DNA of 17,212 nt from an uncultured Oribacterium sp. (GCA_902485915.1 CABTMH010000080.1:1-17212); one strand, 5' to 3'. Shown: positions 1 through 6,095, counted from the first letter of the stretch. Program-made: numbers and translations. Notes: a model not told the origin generated them from the sequence alone.

Positions 1-2
1 AG

Positions 3-191
3 CGAGAAAACTTGCCATACCATAAGATGCTGCTCGAGGGGGAGCTTCCGTACACCATCGGGGGTGGGATCGTGCAGTCGCGTCTCTGCATGCTGCTCCT
101 GAATCGTGCGCATGTCGGTGAGGTACAGGCCAGCATCTGGCCGCAGGAGATGATCGATACCTGCCGCGAGCATAATATCATCCTTCTTTGA
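3..191 (+). CDS. asnA: Aspartate-ammonia ligase (asparagine synthetase A), C-terminal end
   Basis: Only the last 62 codons are inside the window; the reading frame is open from base 3 to the TGA at 189-191. The visible tail contains the LPYTIGGGIVQSRLCMLLL block followed by HVGEVQASIWP, which matches the conserved C-terminus of AsnA. This class-II-tRNA-synthetase-like enzyme makes asparagine from aspartate, ammonia and ATP in the cytoplasm. The GGGIGQSR-type motif of the family is present as GGGIVQSR and contributes to the ATP site. The gene converges on the RNase H gene and both probably end at the shared hairpin at 318-366. Identification is secure from the tail; upstream context and start are not visible. 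Confidence 0.93.
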   Translation, partial: RENLPYHKMLLEGELPYTIGGGIVQSRLCMLLLNRAHVGEVQASIWPQEMIDTCREHNIILL

Positions 192-317
192 GTCCTGTAG
201 AATACTTCGAAGTCATAAATATAAAGGATGCTTCGGGATAAGAAAGCGTCTGTGAAAATAGTGAATGGCATCAGCCGGTAGCGCGGTTTACAGGTAGAGA
301 AGAACAGCATAAGATTT

Positions 318-366
318 AAAAAGCTGCCGCCACGACCCGGGATTCGGATCATGACGACAGCTTTTT
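318..366. terminator. Bidirectional rho-independent terminator between converging genes
   Basis: AAAAAGCTG at 318-326 is the exact inverse of CAGCTTTTT at 358-366, giving a 9-bp stem. The 31-base interior can itself fold weakly (CCG 337-339 with CGG 345-347). The A-tract on one side and T-tract on the other supply a U-run for transcripts from either direction, as expected between asnA (plus) and the RNase H gene (minus, stop at 392). The large loop lowers confidence. Bases 192-317 show no other feature I can support. Confidence 0.6.
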
Positions 367-391
367 CAGTGGAGACCTTCATAAGCCTTCG

Positions 392-1120
392 TCAGGCGAT
401 GCCGACCGAAGCCTTCGCCAGCTGGTCTACGAGCTCGTTGAAGCGAACACCGGTGTGGGCTGCAACCTTCTGGAAACGGATCTCGATGCGTGGCCGGATC
501 GCATCGATGAAGGCTCTATATGCACGTGTGCCTTCCTTGTTCGTTTTCCACTGGCCGTTCGCCCACATCTCGATGCCCATATAATCATAGAAGATCGTGA
601 TACTCGTGATGCCGGCGTCGGCTGCTGCCTGAATCGCCGCCATCGAGCCATGAATCTCGCCCGCGACGTTCCGCATCGTGCGCAGCGTCTCATCGTGTCC
701 ATGTCCCTGGAGTGGGCGAATGCTTCCGTCCCGACACAGCAGCACCCCGCCATAACCATAGACACCCGTCGAGATATTGAAGCTGCCATCGACATAGGCC
801 AGGGCCTCGGTCTCGACCTCCGAAAGCTCCTGCAGCACATCCTCCCGTGTCACATCCGAAACGGAATGGAAGAGCGGGCCCTTCGGAACGACCGAAGTTC
901 GCTTAGAAGCAGCCGCAGATGATGGAGCCGAAGCTTCTGGCTCCCCAAACGGCAATTGCAAATCATAGCCATCGCCCTTCACGAACGCCTCCGCTTCTGC
1001 CCGGGTTTTAAACTTCTTATAAACCGCACCGGTCGCCCCGATGACCTCTCGCTGACAGTCGCTCCAGTTCTCATAAACACCCGGATGACGCCCCTTTTGC
1101 ACTGCGTAATAAAACTTCAT
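392..1120 (-). CDS. rnhA: Ribonuclease H1-type protein with viroplasmin-like N-terminal domain
   Basis: Predicted to cleave the RNA strand of RNA-DNA hybrids in the cytoplasm. With a start at 1120 the protein is 242 residues. Residues 1-52 (MKFYYAVQKGRHPGVYENW..., then GAVYKKFKTRAEAEAFV) match the caulimovirus viroplasmin / RNase H1 hybrid-binding domain. A Ser/Ala/Pro linker (about 60-80) leads to the RNase H fold. All four metal-binding acids are visible: D111 in YVDGSF, E155 in AGEIHG, D179 in FYDY and D232 in NELVDQLAKAS, plus H222 in AAHTG, the position of the catalytic-loop histidine. The frame is open 23 codons further upstream, but GGAG 11 bases before the ATG at 1120 and the family N-terminus favour this start. 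It is transcribed alone, divergently from the HAD gene. Confidence 0.92.
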   Translation of the reverse strand: MKFYYAVQKGRHPGVYENWSDCQREVIGATGAVYKKFKTRAEAEAFVKGDGYDLQLPFGEPEASAPSSAAASKRTSVVPKGPLFHSVSDVTREDVLQELSEVETEALAYVDGSFNISTGVYGYGGVLLCRDGSIRPLQGHGHDETLRTMRNVAGEIHGSMAAIQAAADAGITSITIFYDYMGIEMWANGQWKTNKEGTRAYRAFIDAIRPRIEIRFQKVAAHTGVRFNELVDQLAKASVGIA

Positions 1121-1157
1121 ATATAGATGTACTCCATTTCTTGATTTGTATGCCGTT

Positions 1158-1163
1158 ATTCTA
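1158..1163 (-). promoter_or_regulatory. Extended -10 promoter for the RNase H gene
   Basis: Read on the minus strand, TGC is followed directly by TAGAAT (1163 to 1158), an extended -10. No good -35 is present at 16-18 bases upstream. The site lies about 40 bases before the chosen ATG and fits the TGC-TATAAT style seen at other promoters in this window. Confidence 0.45.
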
Positions 1164-1232
1164 GCATGCTTTCGCTCGAACCGCATCATCGGCCCTCCGG
1201 CCCGCTACCGGCTTCCCGACACGCCCCCTGAC

Positions 1233-1254
1233 TGATCAGTACACGAGCGAGCAG
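1233..1254 (+). repeat. Dispersed intergenic repeat, copy 1
   Basis: TGATCAGTACACGAG and the following seven bases match the sequence at 13130-13151 at 20 of 22 positions. It sits between the divergent RNase H and HAD promoters, 47 bases upstream of the HAD -10. Confidence 0.5.
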
Positions 1255-1277
1255 CGACTCGTTTCACACGAATTTAG

Positions 1278-1306
1278 TACTGCAGTGCCGCCTTTCGTGC
1301 TATAAT
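1278..1306 (+). promoter_or_regulatory. Promoter for the HAD phosphatase gene
   Basis: A perfect TATAAT (1301-1306) preceded by TGC forms an extended -10, 29 bases before the ATG. The hexamer 17 bases upstream (TACTGC, 1278-1283) is a poor -35, so the extended -10 probably carries the promoter. A short repeat shared with the ftsK upstream region lies further upstream, at 1233-1254. Confidence 0.6.
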
Positions 1307-1335
1307 TTCCGTGTTTTCAAACACAGGAGGTAGCT

Positions 1336-2085
1336 ATGTCTCAGAAATACAGTGCACTATTAATGGATCTCGATGGAACGCTCGTGAACACGCTCTACAG
1401 TCTCCAGGACACCATGAATAAAACCATGGATGAGCTGGGTCTCGACCGCATCACGATGGAGCAGACGAAGAAGTTCGTCGGAAACGGCGGTGAGAAGTTT
1501 GTCGAGCGAGCTCTGGCGGCCACCGCGGACCGGTACTATAGAGAAGCGGAGAAGTGGGAGGAGAAGGACGAAGACCGGGCGATCGATCTCGATCAGAAGG
1601 CGGATGAGGTGATGGAACTGTTCGATGACGCCTGGAACCTGTACATGGATATCTTCCAGGAGAACTGCACCTACAGGGCGGAACCGTATCCAGGGCTGAA
1701 GGCCTGCCTCGATGAGCTGAAGGCAGAGGGCTGGAAGCTCGCCTGCATCACAAACAAGTCACAGCACGAAGCCATCAAGGTCCTCGATACCGCCTATGGC
1801 GCCGGCTACTTCGACTATATCTCGGGCGATGACGGCACCCATCCGCTGAAGCCGGACACCGGCGTCGTCGACGATGCCCTCGCGCACATCGGAAAGACCG
1901 CAGCGGACTGCCTCTATGTCGGCGACACGAACACCGATATGGAAACGGCGAAGCGCGCAGGCATCCCATCCATCGGCTGCATCTACGGCTTCCGGACGCA
2001 GGAGGAGCTCGAGGAGAGCGGCGCAGCGATCTGCATCGAGCAGGCCGCCGACCTCCGGAAGGCGATCGACTACCTTTCGGAGTGA
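1336..2085 (+). CDS. HAD-superfamily hydrolase, phosphoglycolate phosphatase-like
   Basis: Cytoplasmic 249-residue phosphatase of HAD subfamily IA, the usual size for Gph/PGMB-like enzymes. Motif I is DLDGTLVN at residues 11-18, with nucleophile D11 and acid/base D13. Motif II is the T in CITNKS (T139). Motif III is K172 in LKPDTG. Motif IV is GDTNTD (196-201), carrying the Mg2+-binding acids. Residues about 20-110 form a helical cap with a charged, Glu/Lys/Asp-rich stretch, so the substrate is not predictable; phosphoglycolate is the default guess. The start follows AGGAGG with 6-base spacing. It seems monocistronic: a promoter lies immediately upstream, and a weak terminator-like hairpin and a new promoter lie downstream. 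Confidence 0.88.
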   Translation: MSQKYSALLMDLDGTLVNTLYSLQDTMNKTMDELGLDRITMEQTKKFVGNGGEKFVERALAATADRYYREAEKWEEKDEDRAIDLDQKADEVMELFDDAWNLYMDIFQENCTYRAEPYPGLKACLDELKAEGWKLACITNKSQHEAIKVLDTAYGAGYFDYISGDDGTHPLKPDTGVVDDALAHIGKTAADCLYVGDTNTDMETAKRAGIPSIGCIYGFRTQEELEESGAAICIEQAADLRKAIDYLSE

Positions 2086-2138
2086 GCCCTTTCTTCCATA
2101 TAGATAGCGCATCCGAAGCAGAGAACTGTACAGGTGCC

Positions 2139-2159
2139 CGGAAGGCTTTGTACCTTCCG
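2139..2159 (+). terminator. Possible terminator after the HAD gene
   Basis: CGGAAGG (2139-2145) pairs with CCTTCCG (2153-2159) across a 7-base loop, 53 bases after the HAD stop codon. The following bases (ATTTAATCT) are only moderately U-rich, so this is a weak call. Confidence 0.4.
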
Positions 2160-2171
2160 ATTTAATCTCGA

Positions 2172-2245
2172 CTCCGCAACCGAAGCAGAGTCCAATGCAG
2201 ACGCCCTCAAGTCTTAAATCTTTCGAAACTCTGCGGATTGCGGAG
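2172..2245. repeat. Long imperfect hairpin in the gene-free stretch before the CobW operon
   Basis: Two nested arms pair: CTCCGCAA (2172-2179) with TTGCGGAG (2238-2245), and GCAGAGT (2185-2191) with ACTCTGC (2228-2234), about 15 bp separated by a small internal loop, around a 36-base apical loop. GAAGCAG (2182-2188) can alternatively pair with CTGCTTC (2246-2252), which would be a competing or pseudoknotted fold. CCGAAGCAGAG also occurs as a direct repeat at 2113-2123 and 2180-2190. The element ends 8 bases before the -35 of the next promoter. With no U-tract it is not an ordinary terminator. Together with the hairpin at 2139, the promoter, the operator and the leader, it makes up most of the 390 gene-free bases. 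Confidence 0.5.
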
Positions 2246-2253
2246 CTGCTTCA

Positions 2254-2282
2254 TTGACAAGCGGAAAAGCACTGACTATACT
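2254..2282 (+). promoter_or_regulatory. Near-consensus housekeeping promoter of the CobW operon
   Basis: A perfect TTGACA (2254-2259) and TATACT (2277-2282) are separated by exactly 17 bases, the best sigma-A-type promoter in the window. Transcription would start near 2288-2290, giving a leader of about 187 bases before the CobW ATG. The last base of the -10 is the first base of the CIRCE-like operator. Confidence 0.8.
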
Positions 2283-2308
2283 TAGCAGTGTTATAAAGAG
2301 AGTGCTAA
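2282..2308 (+). promoter_or_regulatory. CIRCE-like HrcA operator
   Basis: The half-sites are TTAGCAGTG (2282-2290) and GAGTGCTAA (2300-2308), separated by exactly 9 bases. The known CIRCE element is TTAGCACTC-N9-GAGTGCTAA. The right half is perfect, the left matches 7 of 9, and the spacing is exact. CIRCE binds the heat-shock repressor HrcA and typically sits at or just downstream of the -10 before hrcA/dnaK or groESL, as it does here. No chaperone gene follows; the next gene is the CobW-like GTPase. HrcA control is inferred and has not been shown. Confidence 0.75.
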
Positions 2309-2341
2309 TTCACCGTGAGGTACACATATATTACGCCACCG

Positions 2342-2387
2342 CGTGCAGGGATCGCAGGAGGTCTGTTCGGATCTCGATCGTAGCACG
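2342..2387 (+). promoter_or_regulatory. Structured 5' leader of the CobW operon
   Basis: Inside the predicted leader, CGTGC (2342-2346) pairs with GCACG (2383-2387), GATCG (2350-2354) with CGATC (2375-2379), and AGGTC (2359-2363) with GATCT (2370-2374, one G-U) around a TGTTCG loop. The nested stems form one extended hairpin. I could not match it to a cobalamin, NiCo, ZTP, THF or manganese riboswitch by their conserved cores. The frame is open across this leader from 2254, but the text does not look like protein and the good ribosome binding site is at 2461-2468. Confidence 0.4.
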
Positions 2388-2475
2388 GGGAGCGTCGGAG
2401 CTTATGGGCCGGGATGTACTGTGCGGTCGTTTGCATTGTCCTGAACCTGACATGATGACTGGAAGGAGTAATCAT

Positions 2476-3708
2476 ATGACACGTATAGATATCGTATCCG
2501 GTTTCCTCGGAGCCGGAAAGACCACCTTCATTCAGCGCCTGCTGGATGAGGCTTTAAAGACGGAGAAGGTTGTGCTGATCGAGAACGAGTTCGGCGAGAT
2601 CGGCATCGATGGCGGTTTTCTGAAGGATGCCGGCATCGAGATCCGTGAGATGAACCAGGGCTGCATCTGCTGTTCACTGGTCGGTAATTTCGAGAAGTCG
2701 CTGCAGGAGGTCGTGGAGACCTACCATCCGGATCGTATCATCATCGAGCCATCGGGTGTCGGCAAGCTGTCGGATATCATCGGTGCGGTGAAGGCGGTTT
2801 CTGCGAACCTCGACGTCGAGCTGGATGCAGCGGTGACCATCGTGGATGCACAGAAGGCGAAGCTCTACTCGAAGAACTTCGGCGAGTTCTTTAACAACCA
2901 GATTCTCTATGCAGGTACCGTCGTACTGTCGAGAACCGATATCGCGGCGGAGGAGAAGGTTGACACCGCGGTGAAGATCGTGAAGGAGATCAATCCGAAG
3001 GCGCAGGTCGTGACGACACCGGAGGCACAGCTCACCGGTGAGCAGCTCATCCGTATCATCTCCGGGAAGGATGATCTCGAGGAGTCCATGATGAAGGAAG
3101 TCATGGAGAGAGTCCATGCACATGAGGGCGAGGAAGAGGATGATGATGATCACGATGTGATCGAGACCCTCGATAATGGTATCACCATCCACCATCATCA
3201 TGACCACCATCACCATCATCACCACCATGAGGACGAGCACTGCTGCCATCACGACCATGACGATGAGGATCATGATCATGAGGAGCACGAGCACCATCAC
3301 CACGACCACGATGATGACGAGCACTGCTGCCACCATGATCACGAGGATGAGGAGGAGCACGAGCACGAGCACCATCATCACGACCACGATGAGCATGGCC
3401 ACTGCTGCTGTCATGACCATGACGCGGACGAAGTCTTCACGAACTGGGGCATGGAAACCCCGCATCCGTTCAGTAAGTCGAAGCTCGAGTCCATCCTTCA
3501 CGAGATGGCCGAGGGTGAGACCTACGGCACCGTCATCCGCTGCAAGGGAATGCTCGAGGACGCGGAGAACCGTGGTCACTGGATGTACTTTGACCTCGTA
3601 CCGGGTCAGACCGAGGTACGTGAGGGTTCTCCGGAGTTCACCGGTAAGGTCGTCGTCATCGGCGCTCATCTCGATGAGGAAGCACTGAAGCACGCATTCT
3701 GCGAATAA
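2476..3708 (+). CDS. COG0523/CobW-family GTPase with a large His/Cys-rich metal-binding tract
   Basis: Cytoplasmic G3E P-loop GTPase and likely metallochaperone, 410 residues. Visible motifs: Walker A GFLGAGKTT (9-17), ENEFGE (36-41), the family CxCC metal motif as GCICC (62-66), EPSG (91-94), and SRTD (152-155) in place of the usual NKxD guanine motif. Residues about 350-408 match the CobW C-terminal domain. Between the domains, residues 239-316 hold about 39 His and 7 Cys among Asp/Glu, in imperfect tandem units each beginning EHCC. Such tracts bind or buffer Zn, Ni or Co in this family; which metal cannot be told. The start follows GGAAGGAG; the open frame runs 74 codons upstream, but that part lacks family similarity. 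It is co-transcribed with the next gene 12 bases downstream, under a CIRCE-like operator. Confidence 0.9.
   Translation: MTRIDIVSGFLGAGKTTFIQRLLDEALKTEKVVLIENEFGEIGIDGGFLKDAGIEIREMNQGCICCSLVGNFEKSLQEVVETYHPDRIIIEPSGVGKLSDIIGAVKAVSANLDVELDAAVTIVDAQKAKLYSKNFGEFFNNQILYAGTVVLSRTDIAAEEKVDTAVKIVKEINPKAQVVTTPEAQLTGEQLIRIISGKDDLEESMMKEVMERVHAHEGEEEDDDDHDVIETLDNGITIHHHHDHHHHHHHHEDEHCCHHDHDDEDHDHEEHEHHHHDHDDDEHCCHHDHEDEEEHEHEHHHHDHDEHGHCCCHDHDADEVFTNWGMETPHPFSKSKLESILHEMAEGETYGTVIRCKGMLEDAENRGHWMYFDLVPGQTEVREGSPEFTGKVVVIGAHLDEEALKHAFCE
3190..3420 (+). repeat. Coding repeat region encoding the His/Cys/acidic tract
   Basis: Low-complexity CAC/CAT/GAC/GAT/GAG codons. Imperfect tandem units begin near 3232 and 3316, each opening with GACGAGCACTGCTGCCA, and a degenerate third unit lies near 3390. 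Unit length is about 84 bases (roughly 27 residues). Slippage or unequal recombination could change the length between strains. Confidence 0.8.
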
Positions 3709-3720
3709 ATAGGAGTTTTT

Positions 3721-4767
3721 ATGGCAACAAGTGATAATTACGAGTTACAGGATGATCAGATTCCTGTATTCCTGATCAACGGCTTCCTCGAGGCCGGTAA
3801 GACCGAGTTCATTAAGTACACCATGGCGCAGGAGTACTTCCAGGCTGAGGGCACGACCCTGCTTCTCCTCTGCGAGGAGGGTGAGTCCGAGTACGATGAG
3901 GCGATGCTCGAGAAGTACCATACCGTCGCGATCCGCATGGAGAAGGAGACCGACTTCAACGAGGCGTACCTCTCGAAGCTGCAGGCGGAGTACAACCCGG
4001 AGCGTATCATCATCGAGTGGAACGGTATGTGGAACCAGGATGATCTCTACGATGGTCCGATGTCCGAGCAGGAGCTCGCGAAGGATCAGGGACGTCCGGC
4101 GAACTACCAGCTGTCGATGCCGGAGAGCTGGGTGATTTACCAGGTCATCACCATCATGGATGGCTCCACCCTCGGCATCTATATCAACAACAACAATATG
4201 CGCAGCTTCCTCGGACAGATGCTCCGGGAGGCTGAGCTCGCGATCGTGAACCGCTGTGATGATGTCTCCAGTGAGCAGCTGGTGGACTTCCGCCGTAAGA
4301 TCCGTGCGATGGGACAGGGGGCAATGCTGATTCTCGAAGATAAGAATGGCGAGATCCAGCAGGACATGCTCCCGGAGGATCTGCCATATGACCTCGCGGC
4401 CGACAGTATCGACCTGAAGCCGGAGGACTACGGCACCTGGTTCGTCGACTGCATGGATAACCCGGAGCGTTACCTCGGGAAGAAGATCACCTTCACCGCG
4501 ATGGTGCTGAAGCGCCGCGGTATGCCGGCGAACGAGTTCATCCCGGGACGTATGGCGATGACCTGCTGTGCGGCGGATATGACCTTCCTCGGCTTCGTGA
4601 CGAAGGGCGACCCGGCCGTGATCGCGCCGTTTAATACGAGAGATTGGGCGAAGCTGACCGCGACCGTCACGATGGAAGAGCGGGAGGAGTACAGCGGCGA
4701 GGGCCCTGTGCTGGAGCTCGCGTCCATCGTCCGGACCGGCCCGATCGAAGATGTCGTGACATTCTAA
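3721..4767 (+). CDS. Divergent CobW-like P-loop protein with DUF1980/YcgQ-like C-terminal domain
   Basis: 348 residues, no signal peptide or membrane segment. The N-terminal half resembles CobW: INGFLEAGKTEF (19-30) is a P-loop with Glu at the second glycine position, and VNRCD (176-180) stands where NKxD is expected. The CxCC metal motif is absent and EPSG is replaced by EWNG (99-102), so GTP hydrolysis may be altered or lost. Residues about 238-345 (YLGKKITFTAMV, then FIPGRMAMTCCAADMTFLGFV) resemble the DUF1980/TIGR03943 domain of YcgQ-type proteins, whose CCAAD motif is present (282-286). In other bacteria that domain is paired with a permease; none is seen here. It starts 12 bases after the CobW stop with AGGAG, so they are clearly one operon. 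A G-protein partner or scaffold for the first protein is my inference. Confidence 0.8.
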   Translation: MATSDNYELQDDQIPVFLINGFLEAGKTEFIKYTMAQEYFQAEGTTLLLLCEEGESEYDEAMLEKYHTVAIRMEKETDFNEAYLSKLQAEYNPERIIIEWNGMWNQDDLYDGPMSEQELAKDQGRPANYQLSMPESWVIYQVITIMDGSTLGIYINNNNMRSFLGQMLREAELAIVNRCDDVSSEQLVDFRRKIRAMGQGAMLILEDKNGEIQQDMLPEDLPYDLAADSIDLKPEDYGTWFVDCMDNPERYLGKKITFTAMVLKRRGMPANEFIPGRMAMTCCAADMTFLGFVTKGDPAVIAPFNTRDWAKLTATVTMEEREEYSGEGPVLELASIVRTGPIEDVVTF

Positions 4768-4784
4768 AAGAAATATCGAAAACG

Positions 4785-4812
4785 AAAGCCGTAGCCATAG
4801 CTGCGGCTTTTT
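4785..4812 (+). terminator. Strong rho-independent terminator of the CobW operon
   Basis: AAAGCCGTAGC (4785-4795) pairs with GCTGCGGCTTT (4800-4810), 11 bp with one G-U, around a 4-base CATA loop, ending in TTTTT. It lies 17 bases after the stop codon. Confidence 0.92.
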
Positions 4813-4820
4813 CTATGCCT

Positions 4821-4887
4821 AGCGGAAGGCCGTCTGCGGAGCCAGGGCATGGGAGATATAAACATGGGTGATTGCTTCCGGCTTTTT
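4821..4887 (+). terminator. Possible second, looser terminator before the ABC transporter
   Basis: AGCGGAAG (4821-4828) can pair with CTTCCGGCT (4875-4883, one bulged G), followed by TTTT. The 13-mer CGGCTTTTTCTAT occurs here (4879-4891) and at the preceding terminator (4804-4816), suggesting a duplicated terminator tail. The long intervening loop makes function uncertain. Confidence 0.35.
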
Positions 4888-4900
4888 CTATAATTCATCC

Positions 4901-4928
4901 TTGCATTTGGAAAAATACGCGCTATAAT
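4901..4928 (+). promoter_or_regulatory. Promoter of the ABC transporter operon
   Basis: TTGCAT (4901-4906) and a perfect TATAAT (4923-4928) with 16-base spacing. The predicted start is near 4935, giving a leader of about 77 bases before the lipoprotein ATG. Confidence 0.75.
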
Positions 4929-4941
4929 ACACTCATAACTA

Positions 4942-4992
4942 ATCCGCTTTAAAGCGTTAAAGCTTCTGAGGCTTTAAAGGATAAAAGCGGAT
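4942..4992 (+). promoter_or_regulatory. Structured leader with 12-bp palindrome, copy 1
   Basis: The palindrome CGCTTTAAAGCG (4945-4956) lies 16 bases after the -10. In RNA, ATCCGCTTT (4942-4950) pairs perfectly with AAAGCGGAT (4984-4992), and inside that TTAAAGC (4957-4963) pairs with GCTTTAA (4971-4977) around TTCTGAG. The fold ends just before the ribosome binding site. It could be a repressor operator, an RNA switch, or both. I see no T-box sequence, the usual control of tryptophan transporter genes in Bacillota. Confidence 0.5.
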
Positions 4993-5011
4993 GGGAAAGA
5001 GGAGATGCATT

Positions 5012-6055
5012 ATGAAAAAGATGAACAGATTTACAGCGATTTCCATGGCGGCGATGCTGGCTGTGGCTTCCTTAAGTGCCTGTGGCTCCAGCTCCACACC
5101 GACCGCGACGACGGCGGCAGCAGCGGAGACCACGACCGCAGCAGAGACCGACGCGACGACCGCAGCGGCAGCCGAGACGACCGATGGTAAGACCTATAAG
5201 ATCGGCGTACTCCAGCTCGTACAGCACGCTGCGCTCGATAAGGCAAACGAGGGCTTCGTAAAGGCACTCGATGACTCGGGTATTTCCTATGAGATCGATC
5301 AGCAGAACGCCTCCGGTGAGCAGTCTGCCTGCCAGACCATCTCCGAGAAGTTCGTGAATGATGGCGATGACCTCATCTATGCGATCGCGACGCCGGCAGC
5401 GCAGGCCGCTTCCGCAGCGACGACCACCATCCCGATCGTTCTTTCCGCGGTAACCGATCCGGCAGAGTCCGGCCTCGTGGCATCGAACGATGCACCTGGC
5501 GGAAACGTCACCGGTACCTCGGATCTGACCCCGGTCGCGGAGCAGATCGATCTTCTGAAGCAGCTCCTTCCGGATGCGAAGACCGTCGGTATCCTTTTCT
5601 GTACCGCTGAGTCGAACTCCGAGATCCAGGCACAGATGGCGAGAGAAGCCTGCGATAAGGCCGGCCTCGCACATGCGGATTACACCGTTTCCAGCTCGAA
5701 CGAGATCCAGACCGTCGTAGAGTCCATGATCGGTAAGGTCGACGTCATCTACGCACCGACCGATAACACCATCGCAGCCGGCATGGCGACCGTCGCTTCT
5801 GTCGCAACGGATAACAAGATTCCGATCATCTGCGGTGAGGAGAACATGGTCAATGAAGGCGGCCTCGCAACCTATGGCATCGACTACTACCAGCTCGGCT
5901 ACATGGCAGGTGAGCAGGCCGTGGAGATCCTGAAGGATGGTAAGAATCCTGCAGATATCCCGATCGGCTACCTCAGTGCTGATAAGTGCACCATCGCTGT
6001 CAATCAGGAAACCGCCGATACACTCGGCATCGATGTTTCTTCTGTGAAGAAGTAA
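5012..6055 (+). CDS. ABC transporter substrate-binding lipoprotein, TrpX-like (ABC_sub_bind family)
   Basis: Extracytoplasmic solute-binding lipoprotein, 347 residues. Residues 1-23 form a signal peptide ending in the lipobox LSAC, with lipidated C24; residues 25-60 are an Ala/Thr/Glu-rich surface linker; the rest (TYKIGVLQLVQHAALDKANEGF, then IVLSAVTDPAESGLV, NVTGTSDL, TVGILFCTAESNSEIQ) matches the two-lobed ABC_sub_bind (PF04392) family. Members near this group transport tryptophan or other aromatic amino acids; the ligand here is not proven. The ATG at 5012 follows AGAGGAG; a start at 4991 in the same frame lacks a ribosome binding site. It is the first gene of a binding protein-permease-ATPase operon. 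Confidence 0.88.
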   Translation: MKKMNRFTAISMAAMLAVASLSACGSSSTPTATTAAAAETTTAAETDATTAAAAETTDGKTYKIGVLQLVQHAALDKANEGFVKALDDSGISYEIDQQNASGEQSACQTISEKFVNDGDDLIYAIATPAAQAASAATTTIPIVLSAVTDPAESGLVASNDAPGGNVTGTSDLTPVAEQIDLLKQLLPDAKTVGILFCTAESNSEIQAQMAREACDKAGLAHADYTVSSSNEIQTVVESMIGKVDVIYAPTDNTIAAGMATVASVATDNKIPIICGEENMVNEGGLATYGIDYYQLGYMAGEQAVEILKDGKNPADIPIGYLSADKCTIAVNQETADTLGIDVSSVKK

Positions 6056-6062
6056 GTCATTG

Positions 6063-6091
6063 TTGACTTTAAAGCACTAAAGTCCTATGAT
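6063..6091 (+). promoter_or_regulatory. Internal promoter between the lipoprotein and permease genes
   Basis: TTGACT (6063-6068) and TATGAT (6086-6091) are 17 bases apart, beginning 8 bases after the lipoprotein stop. GACTTTA (6065-6071) and TAAAGTC (6078-6084) form an inverted repeat across the -35 and spacer, which could be an operator or a short RNA hairpin at the 3' end of the lipoprotein message. Confidence 0.55.
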
Positions 6092-6095
6092 TATG

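Noticed and set aside
2254..2475. In-frame N-terminal extension of the CobW protein by 74 residues
   Set aside because: It overlaps the promoter, operator and hairpin leader, has no CobW similarity, and the internal ATG at 2476 has a strong ribosome binding site followed directly by the family N-terminus.
2289..2475. Cobalamin riboswitch before the CobW gene
   Set aside because: The conserved B12-box and the GCCACTG core are not present in the leader.
2551..2559. GCTTTAAAG inside the CobW coding region as another copy of the transporter palindrome
   Set aside because: Only 9 of the 12 palindrome bases, and it encodes conserved-looking ALK residues inside the gene.
2674..3693. Long minus-strand open frame opposite the CobW gene
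   Set aside because: Its translation is a Val/Met/Leu-rich antisense image of the His/Asp codons, without a ribosome binding site or domain; a shadow of the real gene.
4929..5011. T-box or riboswitch controlling the TrpX-like operon
   Set aside because: No T-box core (the GGTGGNACCGCG-type sequence) and the leader is only about 77 bases, too short for a T-box.
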